Shown here: positions 13,226-27,362 of the stretch, in pieces
Layout: every line of letters begins with the position of its first letter
How positions within the stretch are numbered: position 1 is the stretch's first letter
Source: Phylloscopus collybita
Taxonomy: Eukaryota > Chordata > Aves > Passeriformes > Phylloscopidae
Assembly (NCBI GenBank): GCA_027886175.1
Contig: JAJNNQ010000045.1
Location: 983,001 to 1,047,000 of the forward strand
Direction of reading: 5' to 3'
Length of the DNA: 64,000 nucleotides
Notes under the pieces: model-generated
Databases searched by the model: none
The model's input: only the letters and a program-made list of their open reading frames with translations
What the model was told of the DNA's origin: nothing
Position numbers and translations under genes: made by a program

Positions 13226-16200
13226 GAAGCAGAGCAGCCAGCTGGGTTCAGGTGCAGCAGCAGCAGCACAGAAAGGCCCTGCAGAGCCTGGCCCTGCTCA
13301 CCTTGCAGAAGGGGCAGGACAGGTGTGCCTGCAGGGAGGGGACAGGGACCGAGGCAGCCAGAAGGAAGAGCTCAGAGTTTAATGTTTCCTGAGTGCAGAG
13401 AAAAGAGATTTCTGTAACAGCACATCTGTTTCACTTTTATTGTGACCTTCAAAGAAGGGATGAGGGAGAAGTGAAACAGGAAATGTGTACAGCTGAGATT
13501 TTGGAATACCTAATGTTGTTTTATAATCGCTGATGTCATTTCTGATTGTGAGGAGAATACAAAAAAACCCAACATCAGAGTCTGGAAAGTGCTCATTTAA
13601 AGAAGCTTGACATTTAAAGAGACTAAATTATAGGCATATAGGAAATGTAAATGTTAAATAAAAAAAGTCTGGTTCTTTTTCGTACCACTTACTAGTGGTT
13701 CTATCATAAAATAACAGAATCACTACCCTGGAGTGGGATTCTGCAAAATTACTCCCCTGGAGACACAGCAGTTACAGTTCAAAGTGACTTTTTCCTGCAA
13801 TGCTAAACTTCTATTTCCTAAACCATCAGCTCCAAACAGAGGAAATGTCAATATTTAAACCACTTTATACCTGGCCTGAAAATCAGTCCTGACAATTGGA
13901 AAATAACTTGCTGGACTTTCAAATGTTCCAAGTGGCTGCAAAACCCAATAATTGTTAAGTTGCATGGAAATACGAAACCCACATAGTTTCATAAAGAAAA
14001 GCAATGCACTGTAGTGATGAGACTTTTCATTGTAATTCAGGGTAAAAATTCCAAATTCTGGTTGTAATATTTGTGAGGCAAGCCAGCTTTGAATTTAAAA
14101 ATAACCCCCCCTGTTTCAGTGGAATGGAGGTGTGTTGTTTTCACATGTGTGTTTTCTCTTTGATCTTACAAAGATGTCAGAAAATGGAGTTAAGTTTCCT
14201 TGTCAGAACTGGGTACAATCTAAGATATGTGTAGAGCTCTTTGCTGATGAGCTGGTAACAGGAACCACTAAAAAAAAAGGGAAGAGCTTAGACATGAGGG
14301 GGAAAACAAAGCATTTCAACGTTTAAAACAGAGAGGAAAAAAAGCTGAACATATGTAAAAATATGTAAAAGTATACATCTAATTTTGTCCTGAACAGGAG
14401 CAGGAAAGAGCAGATCTGTACTGCAGCTGGCATCCAGGCCAGCACAGCTCCCCTGCTCTGGGGCTTGGCTGAGCAGAGGCAGTAAAAGCCAGAGTCAGGT
14501 TTTACAGCTTATGGATGTGGGGTTTGTCCTGTGGTCTGACAAGGGATTCATGAATTTCTTATCGTAAAAAAACCTCCAGTTTTTCAGACCTGGCTTTCTG
14601 AAGTGATTCTGGGCTTTGTCTCTCAGCCCCATTAGCATGAGTGGGAAATCTTCAGGAGGAAGCCAAGTCCAGCTCCAGTTGTCTTCATTCCTAATCCCCC
14701 TTCTCTGCATTAAAGTGGGAAGAACAGAGAGAATGAGAATGAGCAGCCAGAGCAGGAGGGGGCTGCTCTGTCAGTTTGGGGATGGGTCCTTTCCCTGCTC
14801 CTGCTTCCCCTTCTGTCCATCTCCACAGCCTTACTAAACCACACTCGTTCTGAGGAGAGGCTGCTTTAATCACCTAATTGATGTAATTGCAGTGTCCACA
14901 GCAGCAGGGCTCAGGTTTCAACTGCCTGGCCTGGCTGCCAGTGGAATGCTCAGAATACAATATATTATAGTACATAGCATATGGTATAATATATAATGCT
15001 CAGAATGAAATGTGAGCAGGCTGGAGGAGTGGACAGTGGCTGCCTGCTCAGCTTTGCTTGAAGCAGCAGTTCAGGGCACTGTGAGACCTGCTGAGGAGGA
15101 TTCTGAGCAATGAACTTACATGGGAGGGGGGAAAAAAAGGCAAAAAAAAAGGCTCCAGTATTTCCCAACAGTTCAGCTGTTTCTGTCTGTCTGGCACGGA
15201 GATGCAGTGGTGTGCAGCCTGGCAGGGTTTTGTGCTCTGCTTTTAAGGCATGCCTGTGCTCACAGGGTGCTGATGGGCCACTGCAGGAGCAGGATCTGCC
15301 ACCTTAGCCTCTCCTGGGGACTTCTCTGTTGAAAAGATGTAGAAGGAGAAAGGGTTTCCAGGTGGAGGAAATTCTTCTTCCCAGGGCCAGAGGAAGGCAG
15401 TGGTTCTGCAGTACAGATCAACATCCCCATTTCAGGCATCCCAGCAGCTGAAGATGAGGTTCAGTCTCAGAGAAAAGGGAAGTTTTGTTCATATTCGGGA
15501 CTGGAAATCATAAAGAACTGGGCTAATGCCTGGGAAAGATTGGGAAATTCCTGCACAAAATATTTTCCTTTCATTTCCATGCATCCCAATAATCCAGATT
15601 GCCAGTCTAGGGGGAAGCAGCATCAGGGATCTCTGAGGAGATGGAGCAGGCAGGTTTTCCTGCCTTGTCCATGTCCCTCATGGTTTCTCATAGTCCAAAA
15701 GACAACAAGAACTGGGGTAAGAGGATGTGCTTTTCTGTTTCTCCTGATAACATTGCCCAGGGATATCAGCGAGGAACACAATCTGTGGAGAATCTCAGAA
15801 AATTCTCTGTGAAGGAGGAGCTGCAGTTGGTTTTCTTGCCTTTGCCATTTCTCAGGGGCGCTGAGGTTCCTCTCTGGAGCTCTCTCACCTTCCCCTGCCC
15901 TGTCCAAGCAGAACAGAACAGGAGCCAGAGCCCTGGGGAGCTGAGCTGATTCCATCACTGGAGCAGTTCCCTCTGGGCACTGCTCAGCTGATAGCCAGGC
16001 TCCCCCTGCCCTTGCACTGCCAGCAGCCCCCGTGGGTGTCTGCTGCACCCAGGGGTGCTGTGTGAGCTCGGCAGTGCCACCTCTGCAGCATCTGGCCACG
16101 ACCTGCCTGTCCTTGCTGAGCTCCCTGGCAGCCAGGGGCCTGGAGGAGCAGCTCACCCACTTGGCCATGCCCAGGGCAGAGCAGGTGCTGCTGGCTGCTC

Positions 16201-19200
16201 CTGGCTTGGGTTTCTATTTCTGTCCTTGGCAGATTTATAGATTCCCTTGTTGCTGTCTGGAGTGGCCAGCGAGGAGGCACTTTCAACTTCAATGACTTTT
16301 TAATAACGGTTTGGATCTCCTTCCTGAGGGAACTTGGTTGGGCAGGTCCTAATTGCAGGAATCACTGCTGCTGCCTGAAAGCAGTTAGCAAAGATGAACC
16401 TTCTGGGGAGAAAGGACCCAGCAAGGAGCCAAGCTGTCAGTAAAACACCTTGTGATCAATGTCTGGGGCTGCTGGTGTCTGTAGGGGCTTGGGGGGTAAG
16501 CAGGTAAATTCCTGTGCTGCTGTTCCCACAGGCAGCTTGGTGACTAAAAGCACTTTGGCTGTACAAACACAGACAGGGCTCTGCTGCTGGAGCTCCTCTG
16601 GGATGCTTTGGTTGCTTTTCATGCTGTTGAGCAGCGTGTCTGGCTGAAGGCTGTTGTGCATCCCAATCCCCACACTGGACAGTCCTAGGAAAAGTAACAA
16701 CAAATTTATTCTTCAAATACCCAGGGTATTTCCATGTAGTCACAACAATGCTAGGACGTGTAAAAGCCAGACTGCAAGTGGGGATTGAATGGTGTAAAAA
16801 AAGGATTTGCTCTCTCTGAGAAGCTCCCTGACAGTTTGGTTGTCCCAGGCTCTGGACAGGAGCAGTTACATAACTTAGAACATGGCAGGGAAAAGCACTG
16901 ACATGGAAACACAGCTTGGGAACATTAGGTACAGAGTCAGGGGAAGGGACTTGCAATTCCTCCTCTGACACTGGCTCTCTGCACGTGCCTGAGTAACTCT
17001 GGCACAACAAAGGGATTTTAAACCCAGCTGTGGTTCTCACCTGGCTCAGGACACCATGGGGGGCTGGTTCCTCTCTCCTGAAGCAGTTCAGCTTTTACTC
17101 AGATAACCTTTGTCAAGCAGTTTGAATTCCTCCAGCAGCAATTTCACAGCAGCTGAAGATGGGAGAGGGATTGGGATGCTCTGATAGACTGAGCACTAAT
17201 TATCTTACCTTCATACCTGTCTTCCCACTGCCCTCTGCTGGGAAGCTCAGCCAGCCTTCCCCCGGATGGAATTTCACCACACTTCAGTCTTTGCCCTACA
17301 CCTCTGAACACCTTTGTGCTGACTTTTCCCTGCTTTGCAGCATCCCTGACAGAGGAAAGTGCTGTGCCCAGCTATGCCCTTTCAGAAGTCACAACTTCCA
17401 CTAGCAAATGTAATTTGTAAAATTCCTTCAGTAATGGTAATTGATGCACAGAAGGGATGTAGAGGGGTAGGAGGGGAAAGGAGGGCTGGGAGTGCAACAG
17501 CAGTGCAGTGTGTTGGGTTAGCAGTGACATTTAGAAATACCTGCCACTGGACTCTTATCTCCTCTCATTCTTTCTTTTTTATCTTAAATGGATTGAATGA
17601 AGAGTTGCTTCATGGACAAAGAGCTCGAAGAAAGCATTTAACTTATTTCCTGTTGCTAAAAGCCTCAATGCTAAGAAACATTGCAGAGCAGTTGCATAAT
17701 GCTTGGAGGTACTGACAGTCTGATGTTGAATTTATTTCCTACCCGTGCAGGAGAGCCCCAGCCTGGGGCTGCTCACCCCTCCCTCCAAACCCCCCTCTGT
17801 GGCAGGGCCTGAGTTCCACCTTCCCCTTTCCTGCCAGGACCAAAAGCCACCCCCAGCAGCTGTCCCTGTTTTGTTGCTGGATGTCAGTAGGAGCTCTCTG
17901 TGATTTCTGGGCAGCATCTGGAGCTTGGCTGGAGCAGGCTGTGACCCCCAAACCCAGGGAAGGCCTTAGAGCAGCCCCTTTGCTTTGGGCTGCTTCTGAT
18001 GTTTCACTGCAGGCGTTTGACAAACAGACTTTGAATGCCAACCTGTGAAAAACCCCTGTGGAAAACAAGTGTCAGTCCAGCTGCACCTGAAGTGAGCATT
18101 TTACCTGTCACTGTGGCCCTGGAGGCAGGAGAGAAAAAATGGAGCTGTTAATGGGCTCTGATTGGTTTTATTTAAAGAAAGATTGGTCTCTCGGTGGCCA
18201 AAGTGCAGCTTTTGGGTTGTTGTTTCCTTATTTGTCTGTCTGATTCTCTTTCCACATCCATTCTCTGCCTTTTGGTTGGAACTAGGGAGGGAAAGGCAAA
18301 GTGACTCTTCCACACCTTGTTTATGCAAAACAGCTCATGTTTGTTGGAGAAGTCCTCAGCACTGAGCAAATGGAATAATTTCTGGCAGGAGAGGAGGCCA
18401 GGACTGTGACCACGATTCTTCATGACTGCAGAAATTACTTGCAGCTGCCCTCGTGTAAGCTGTTCACAAGGCATTTGACAAAAGGATTGATTTTTCAGGA
18501 TTCACAGGCAAGAAATGAAAATAAGCTTATTAATAAAGGTTTCAGTGGAGGAGCTGTGAGTCACAGGCCTATTGACTTGTTCTTCCCCAGCAGCCTGGCA
18601 GGCACATCCTCAGCTGGTGTTTGGAACCACTTGAGACAGAACCATTCCCCTTCCACAAGTGCTCATGTGGAGAGATTGATGCCCTACTTCTGCCCTGGAT
18701 AGCAGTGCAGAAGTGTGTGAAAAGATCATCAGGTGATCTTCAAAATGATTGCAAAGGATTGAAGTTGGTTGTTTTTCTTCATGTGGGAGTGTCATTTGTG
18801 TTGTTTCTTGCTAGAGGCCTTCCAGAGGAAAACATGAACTGAGCTTTGAAGGTGTCTGTGTATTTGCTGTTTCATTTACTGTTTCTAGGACTGAACCAGT
18901 AGGATTTAATATTTCTCCTGGCTGTCTGCAAAGCACAAAACCTTTAATGCAGCCTTGGCTTGTGAGAGATTTCCTTCTGAGTCACATCTAAAAGGGAGAG
19001 GGAGGGCCAAGCAAAGAAAGGCATTTGTCACCTATTAGTGTAGTCCAGGTTTATTTACAGAAAAGAGAATAAAAATAAACTCATCCATCTCTCTACATTT
19101 GAGTTATATCTTGGTAGCTCTGTGTGTGATTGCTCAGCAGAGGCAGGGTTTGATACACTCACAGGAGATTGAGTTTTACAGCTCTTGCCTCAGCAAAGAG

Positions 19201-20451
19201 GCCAACTAAATATCTCAGCCTGTGGATATTACTGTTGATTTGTAGGCTGTTTCTTCACATTTGCTTAAAAATGTGGATTGCCAGGTGTATTTTCAGTTAC
19301 AAAGCACATCCTGCTGTATATTTAATTTCTCTAATCAGCCTTAGCTTTGTGGCCAGGTGCTTGCAGTCAGCCCTGGCAATGGCTTACCTGGGGTCAGCCT
19401 TTTGGGGATGGGGCTCCTCCAAGAGCATTTGTGGGGTGTCCCTGAAGGGCTGTGAAGGATTGGATGGGCAGGGCAGGGCTCAGCCCAGGCACACACACAA
19501 GTGAGTGCACACGCTGGAAGCTGCAGAGGGCACGAACTGTGACCTGCAAACCTCCTGAGTGTTTAAATGGAGCCCTCTCTGCATCTGTGCTTTAGGAAGC
19601 AGAGGTGAAGGTGGGCAGAGTTTCTCCTGACTGGAGCAATCTGCCTGGGAAATGCACCTGCAGGGGCTATCAGTGAATGAAGTGTGTCTCAGGGCTCTGC
19701 AGGGCAGCACCCAAAGCCCCCCAGAGCAGGAAATGACTCTGCAGTGCCTGCCCCAGGGCACAGGTGCCCCCTGCACAAACACTGAGCAAACCTGGGTGCT
19801 GCTTTGAAACCCCATCCCTTTGGAGCAGGTGCTGTCCTTGAACATGCACACTGAATTTCCAGTGGTGGGCTGTGCATGAATGCATTGCACAGAAGGATTT
19901 CATCCCTAGATTTGCCTTTCTTTTCTGCAGCTTCCTGCAGCTTTTTGTTTTCCCTTGGTTTAACTAATCACAGCATTCCTGTGTTGCTGCTTTAAAAGGA
20001 GTTTTCTTGAGACCATTTACTGCTCAGTTTAAAATTATCATTCTTGAAAATCAATTAAATGAGGTGTCTGCCAAAATAAAATACAATTGTTTGCTTTATT
20101 CCCCATGTGTTTGGCAGGTGGCTGGCACAACAGCTTGAGGAGCTGTGCTGTGTGTAGTTAGCACTGAGTGGAACTTTCACAGGACACAGAGTGGGGCACA
20201 GATAATCTGCCTAACATCTTTCACAATAAGTAGGAGTCCCATATGTTAATTTGAGCATCAACCTTTTATCTTCGTTGAGCAGAGGAGCTGCAAATTAAAT
20301 CCCAATCAGCAATGAGAAATAGCCTGGTATTGGGGCAAAACCAATCAGGAAGTTCAGGTGGCCCTGCCTTGTTCCAGTGCCTGGCAGTGCCAGCACAGAC
20401 CTGGCCTGGCACCTCTGGGCTCTGCTTCCCCCACACCTGAGGCCACCTGCT

Positions 20452-20815
20452 CAATCAAAACACTACATGCCAGCTAAATTACTTAAACACTAACAAATCC
20501 AAAGTAAGTTTGGGAGTGGTCTCAAGGGATTCTGCCAACCAGTTGCCAAAACTCTTGGACCTTGAAGATAAAAATTCCGTGATGGACAAAGGGAAAAATC
20601 ATACATGAAACAGAAATGGGACAGGGAAAAGAACCAATAGGAAGGAATCTCCAAGCAGAGGCTCAGGTTGTCTTAGAAACTCTTATCAAACTATGATAAG
20701 AATACATCCTGGGGCAAGAGGCCCTTTCAAGGTATCTACTATACTAAAATTACAATCAAAAAAACTATACTATGTTCCTAATTAAAGCTTATAAAACATT
20801 TCTTGCAAACCCACA
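20452..20815 (-). mobile_element. LTR family T, copy 1 (3' part missing)
   Basis: The minus strand from 20815 begins TGTGGGTTTGCAAGAAATG and aligns with 27363 onward for about 360 bp at high identity, including the blocks TATTCTTATCATAGTTTGATAAG and TCTTCAAGGTCCAAGAG. The match stops at GTAGTGTTTTGATTG, so the part that carries the poly(A) signal in copy 2 is absent. No internal retroviral coding sequence is next to it. The start is defined by both copies; the other end is where alignment stops. Confidence 0.8.
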
Positions 20816-23569
20816 GTCCCACCCATGGAATCTTCCTTCCCTTTTAGGAAAGTGGCAGCTTCCCCCAGGTGCCAGTGGTGCAGTGTTGGGTGTTGTGCCT
20901 GTGTTCCTGCACTTTCTTTAGCATGGGATGGGGATTTATGTGCCCACCTGCATTTCAGAGTGTTCCTGTTGGAACACTGAGTTTCATGGATAGGAGCCTG
21001 CTGCTATCAGAGCATGAGGAGAGAAGATTGTTTAAGTCTGTCAGCTCTGATAAGTCAATAAAAAAGGATCAATCTATGCTGTACAAGTATGGAAACACCT
21101 CCTTTGTTTGCTGAAGTCAGGTATTCAGGGGATACCAACACTGGGTTGTTGCCATCATTACAAAGCCTCAGCTGGGAATAATCAGAGGATCTCACTCTCC
21201 ATGACAATTTTTTGAAAGCAGCTTGTGACAGACTATTTAATGAAGCAGAAAGTGGAGTTGGGTTTGCATTATAGAATACTGAAATGAAATCTCATTCTAA
21301 AAGAAAAAAGCCCTTAACTTTCTAGCTGCTCTTCTTCAGATGTCTTCATTTAAATGCAAATAGCAGCTTCATCCACAATGAAATAAAAAAAGCCTCTTTT
21401 TTTTTCCCTGGGAAACAATAATGAGGGTAAATTTAAGTAATTTCATTTTTGTAATAAGATAATCCTTTTCAATGCTCGTGGTAATATTGTGATAAAGGTT
21501 GATTTTAAAATTATTATTTTTGAATAAGGGAATGTATTTTTGGCTTTTGTAGAAGCAGGAGTTCAGAATTCACTGTAACTCTGCCCAGATGCTGCTCCTG
21601 GGGTCAGAAAGTTCAGGGGTCTGATCTGGATTCCACTGAGCCCCGTGGGCAGATAATCCATAATATTATCTGCAACTAAAGCTTGTTCCACCTACACTTT
21701 GTTTGGCTGATGGAAATGATGGTTTGCTACTTGTGGGATTTCCTTGTGCACAAGCAGCTTTCAGCCTGGGTGCACTCCCCTGATTTACTGGCCTCAAAGC
21801 CAGGAGAGGGGGATGACAAGCTGCTGCTGAGCTCCTTCCACAGCTGCTTGATCACATCTGCCCCCTCAGCATCTCACAGGTTCTGGCCCAGCCTGTCCCA
21901 AGGATGCCCAGTTGCTGCTGGTGTGGCTCAGGGAACGTTGGTGACACTGAAATCCTGGCTCTGGTGTGTTCTCTGATCACAGCCTGATAAACTCTGACTT
22001 CACTGTTAGCACCAGCTTGTGAGAACTCTGCCCCCAGTTCTGCTCAGACACTGACTCCAGCCTCACTGCATCCTGCCAAACTCTCAGCACCTTCAAACAT
22101 CTTCTCTGAGAAAATCCCAGACAGAAATGTTTCCTCTCAATGGAGAGGGCCCCAGGGTAGATAATGTGCATGCAGAAGGGAGGTTGGAGCCTTAGGTAAA
22201 AGGAATAAGAGTTTTCTATAACAGCTTAATACCCAGAACTGAAAATCTTGCTGTTTAGCCACAGAAGGTCCAAAGGCAGTAGGATATCATGGAATAACAG
22301 CAGGGTGTTTCCAGCAGTCCAGAGAACAAAATATACTTCTACTAATGTATGCTGTGTTTCCCAAAGCTCAAATGGTGAGTGCAGGTGCTGACAGGTGTCA
22401 GAACACTTGTTGATGCAGGTCCTGAAAAAGAAGGTGCTCCCTGATTTCCAGGGATGGCTCAGATCTCCCCAGGTGCTTTCAGTGGTCTGGGGGGAATTTT
22501 CTGTCTAAGAACAAGCAAATGACATTTTTCCAGCCACCTGCAGATCTAATAGAAACGAGTGGGAAGGTTTTAAAATCAGCAAGGGCTGTTTGCTGCAACT
22601 GTTCTTTATGAGCAGCATTAGCTCCAATAGCACCATCAGCAATGTGTGTAGTTTGGTTTTCTTGGTCGAACCAAGTCCTTCAGGATATTTCACGTCAGTA
22701 ATTCCTGGCTGATCCTTCAGGTAACTGGATTCTGTCATGCATTCTGAAGTCTCTCTCAGCTCAGCAAGAGAGCAGTAGCAGGGATTATGTCCAAGATGGT
22801 CATTGCAATATAAAGATATACATTACCTGCATTTTGGTTTTCTTTCTATTGCCAATTTTTCCATTGTTAGACTTTAATTTGCACATTAAACACATAGTTT
22901 CCCTTTATGAAGCCAGAAGGGTTTTCTTTGCAGTGAAAATGAGTGGTTCAATTACCCTCCTACTAATGGATAAAATGTAATTAACATTGTCTTGAGGCTA
23001 ATTTTCATTTACGCTGCCATTCTGCGTAAGCTGAACATCATTCTCTGGAAAAAAGTCAATGTGTCACTTTTATTAGCCCAGTTTGCACTTTAACACCAGG
23101 AAAATTAATCCAGGATACATTAACGTGCTTAACTTCAAATCCAATGGAATGATGTGAGGACAGAGGAGAACTCCAACGTGCTCCTGATGAAGTCATCGTG
23201 CTCTGGGGGTGCCTGATGCCTCTGGGGGCTGCTGTTCCCAGGTGTGCCTTGGTGGTGATGCTGCTGTGCACCACAAGGACACAGACTGACTGCAGAAGGC
23301 TAACAATGACTCCTCTGTTCCTGGGGTGTGTCTGCCTTTTATCCTGTTCTACACAGAGCAATTCCATTGGTGACACAAAGACAAACCTCTTCTGTAGCCC
23401 TGGTTGGTGCCTGAGATGTTTTGGGTTTCTCTGAAACTCTTTCCCAGAGAGTTTTCTGTAAACCAGAGCCACGTTTTTGTAGCTGTAACTTTGTTTGCAT
23501 TCCTTTCCCCAGGAGGGACTTCTCCTTGCTGTCCCTCTGCTCTGACCAATGTGATTGAAGAGTGAGGCT

Positions 23570-24064
23570 GTGTCTGTCTGTCTGTCTGTGTGTCTGTCTC
23601 TATGTGTGTGTGTCTGTGTGTGTGTCTCTGTGTCTGTGTGTGTCTGTCTGTGTCCATGTGTGTGTCTGTGTGTCTGTGTGTCTGTCTGTCTGTGTCTCTG
23701 TGTCTGTCTGTCTGTGTCTGTCTGTGTGTGTGTGTGTGTGTGTGTGTCTCTGTGTGTGTGTCTCTGTCTGTCTGTCTGTGTCTGTGTGTCTGTGTGTCTC
23801 TGTCTGTCTGTCTGTCTGTCTGTGTGTCTGTGTGTCTCTGTGTCTGTCTGTCTGTGTGTCTGTCTGTCTGTGTCTCTGTGTCTGTCTGTCTGTGTCTGTC
23901 TGTGTCCGTGTGTGTGTGTGTGTGTCTCTGTGTGTGTGTCTCTGTCTGTCTGTCTGTCTGTGTGTCTGTGTGTCTCTGTGTCTGTCTGTCTGTGTGTCTT
24001 TGTGTCTCTGTGTCTGTCTGTGTCTCTGTCTCTGTGTCTCTGTCTGTCTGTCTGTCTGTGTGTC
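23570..24064. repeat. TGTC/TGTG compound microsatellite (~495 bp)
   Basis: Tetranucleotide TGTC alternates with TG and TGTCTC units almost without interruption. It keeps frames open on both strands (Cys/Val/Ser-rich on +, Asp/Thr/His/Arg-rich on -), which are artefacts. Alternating purine-pyrimidine stretches can adopt Z-DNA. Confidence 0.95.
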
Positions 24065-24434
24065 AGTGGCAGGGCTGTGAGGGCCAGGCTGTCCAAGGCC
24101 CCAGGAGCAGCCCCTCTCTGTGTCCCTGCCAGGCTGCTGCAGTGTGCAGCTCGTGTTCAGCAGCAGCTGCAGAGGGTCCATTCTCCTGCCCAGGCTCTGA
24201 TCTGGGCAGGCAGGCTCAGCCCACCTGCCCATTACTGTGCTCATTAAATCCCAGCTCCTTCCAGGCTCTGCCAGCATCTCCATTTCATTCCCACCTCATG
24301 GAATCCATGTGCTGCACAGAGGTTATCAGTATGCTGTGGACACTGCTGTGTTTTACAATATATTTAAGAAGCAACAGGGTTTTAAATTTGCTGCAACAGT
24401 TTTGTCTGAGGTGCTGGATTAGCATTTCAAATAC

Positions 24435-24461
24435 TTTTTTTTTTTTTTTTTTTTTTTTTTT
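24435..24461. repeat. Poly(T) tract, 27 bases
   Basis: Uninterrupted T run in otherwise ordinary intron; possibly a retroposon tail on the minus strand, but no body recognised. Confidence 0.9.
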
Positions 24462-25349
24462 GTCCTAACCTCTTGGGTAAACCCTAATTATTTAAAAGTA
24501 AAAAAAAGCTTTCAGAAATAGATGACATTGCTAATTGAAACAGTCACAAATGAAAAACGAATGTAAATGCTGTAAGTTAGCCCAAACAATTTGTCTGCCT
24601 ATAGGGAACATTACAGCAATCAGAGGCAGATTAACTGTGGGGAGGAGCAGAGGGAAAGAGGGAGTCTGGAGCCACATTTACTGACCAGGAGCCAAAGCTC
24701 GTTTGTTACAAAAGCTGTATGGCCTCAGCCTTGCTGTTATCTGATGTGTGAGTTATCAGTGCACATTTTGGGGATCTTGCACCGTTTCACAACAGTATTC
24801 CTAGAAAATTGCATTTTATTTTCCTAGTGGGACAAAAAAAAAAAAAAAAAACCAAAACAAAAACCAGGAGACAATAAGCATCAAAAGAAATGTTTTACCT
24901 TTGGACACCAAAATTCTGCCTAGCACTTCCAAGAAGATTAATTATTTTGAAGCAGTCTTTCAAGCTGAAGTTTTAAATTTTCTTTCCTGGTAAACATGCA
25001 GGGTCACAGTGGTTTTAGACAGCTCATTTAATCTGCAGCTTGAATACAAAACACAATTCCTGCATTTCCTGGCAGCCAGAGCCAGGAGGGATCCATCTCA
25101 GTCCAGCTGGAGGTGTGCTGCCACCTGAGCTGGGAGGCTTTTCTCCCTCTGGGATCCCATTGACCAAGGTTTCCTCCTGCTCAAGGGAAGATGTGAGCAG
25201 CACTGACAGGGGACCCCATAAAGCTTCTGCAGCCCAGGAGTTCCACTGCTGTGGTTTGGGGGGCAGGGGAGCCCTGGGCTGAATCAGGGCTCTCAGCTGA
25301 AGGACACAATGGGCTCAGCTCCTGCCAGCAGCTGCACCCCTGGGGTGGC

Positions 25350-25630
25350 CAGGAGGGGCAGCTCACCCTCAGCATCATCCCCCTGCACCCCTGGGATTCC
25401 CCAGGAAGGGCAGCTCACCCTCAGCATCATCTCCCTCTGTCCCTGGGATTCCCCAGGAGGGGCAGCTCACCCTCAGCATCATCTCCCTGCACCCTGGGAT
25501 ATCCCAGGAAGGGCAGCTCACCCTCAGCATCATCTCCCTCTGTCCCTGGGATATCCCAGGAAGGGCAGCTCACCCTCAGCATCATCTCCCTGCATCCTGG
25601 GATATCCCAGGAAGGGCAGCTCACCCTCCC
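25350..25630. repeat. Six-copy 51-52-bp minisatellite
   Basis: The anchor GCTCACCCTCAGCATCATC starts at 25361, 25413, 25465, 25516 and 25568, with a partial sixth copy at 25619; spacing is 52, 52, 51, 52, 51. Units alternate between CTCTGTCCCTGGGAT and CTGCACCCTGGGAT versions, suggesting a two-unit higher-order pattern. Confidence 0.93.
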
Positions 25631-27362
25631 AGGATTTCAGCCACCCCAGCTCCTGCTGCTCTCAGTGCCCAGAGCTGAGGGTGATGAAATCCCATCTCCA
25701 AAGGCCAGGCTCCAATTTATTCATTTCTTTCCTTCTCTAGGCACACCTCCTTCTGTTGAGAACCTCTTTCCCCACTTGCTAACCCGTGGTTCTGCCCTGG
25801 CTCTGTCCCAGTGCTCCAAGCAGGAGCCAAAGGCCACAGGGATGGAAGCAGAGCCAGGAGCTTCATTACCAGATTGCCTGGAACTCCAAACCCTTCCCAC
25901 CAAGCCAGCACTGGCACCTCTGTATTTCAGAAGTGAGGGTGTGTTCTTCACAGGCTTGAGGATATTAAGAATTGTTCAGAGATAAGAGAAAAACCTGTTC
26001 TGGGCTCTATCCCTCCATCCTAATACAGTTTCAGAGCAAATCCCTCCATGTCATGTAAGCAGAGCATTAAAGGGAACAGCACTCAAGATGATGCTGTAAA
26101 ATGTGCTTTAATACCACAATCATTTATTATGCTCATGTTGTATCTTTCATAATAATAATAAATCTGAAAGCAAGTGTTTATGCAACATAAACCTAGCTTA
26201 AGGCAGACTTCAGAGTTCAGAAAGCTCCAAAAGCTGTTCAAAAGCTCTCACAGGCTCTTAAAAAACTTCAATTCTCAGTGTAGGATTTTTTCAGTGAAAG
26301 CTCTTCCTTTTCCTCCTGTGGACAGCTTTTCCCTGAGGTGGATGAGAGGGATATTTTTGTGTCTTGGAGCTTTGCTCTTTGATCTGTCTGAAAGCCTTGG
26401 GTTCTACCCAGCACTCCCAGAGAACCCCCAGCCTTCAGTCCAACATCTCAGAGCCTCTGAGTGGGGTTTTGCTGGCCTGGCTCTCACAGGCTGTGTCTGC
26501 TGAGGGTTTTCCTTGTGCTGTGTGTGCTCAGCAGTGCCTGCATTGCCACCAGATGGACAACCCTGGGCCTCAGATGGTGGGAGCCTCTCACAGTCCAGAT
26601 TGCATTTGGCCAGGAGGAGAAACATCTACCAGCAGCCTCTTGCTGTCACTGCAGAGATGTGTCCTGCTCCTTTTGGTTCTCCTTTTTCATGCCAGCTGGA
26701 GCCATTGGTGTTTCTTTGCTTTCACACCTCCAAACAGTGCCTTGCTCTCTGTCCAGGGCCATCCTGTGTCCCTGTGACACTGGGGTGGCTTTGCAGGCTC
26801 TGGGAGAGCAGCTGGAGGTGCTCTGGGCAAGAGGGGAGCTGAGCTGCTGCTGTGAGTTTGGCTGTCTGGGGTGGGATTCAAGCTCCTGATGAATTTAAAG
26901 AGCTTCCCCCCCTCTGCAGAGCTTCTTGTCCCTTGCCATGGTCCCAGGGGAGCCACGGGGCAGTGTGCTGGGGTGGGCAGTGAGTGTCCCCTGCCTGAGC
27001 TGGGGCTGAGGACAAGGATGGAATTTTTAGTGGAGTTCTGTCGTGTGGCAGCAGCCCTGCCACTGCACTGACCCTCACACACCTTCCTCTGCCAGCCTGG
27101 GAGATAACTGAAAGCAGAGTTCATCCCAGGATCATCCCCAGCCAACCATTTGTTGTGTTCATGAACTCTGCTCCTCGTTCTGGAGCACCTGGCTGGTGTA
27201 GCCTCCCCTGGAAATGTCCTCTGAGGTCAGGGCTGCAAGCCTGGGAGCACCTGGGGCTGGGGAGGAGCTGTGTGCATTTAAAAACTCACGTGCTGCTTCC
27301 AGCTCCCACCTGCCTTGCTGGTGCCTCAGCAGGCTCCCTCTGAGGCTGGAGTGAAGGCAGAA

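Noticed and set aside
12420..13382. 320-codon + frame and 185-codon overlapping frame
   Set aside because: The frames are made of the GAT-rich minisatellite, have no splice or family context, and stay open only because the repeat is built of triplets.
23056..24468. Long Cys/Val/Ser and Asp/Thr/His/Arg-rich frames on both strands
   Set aside because: Created by the TGTC/TGTG microsatellite.
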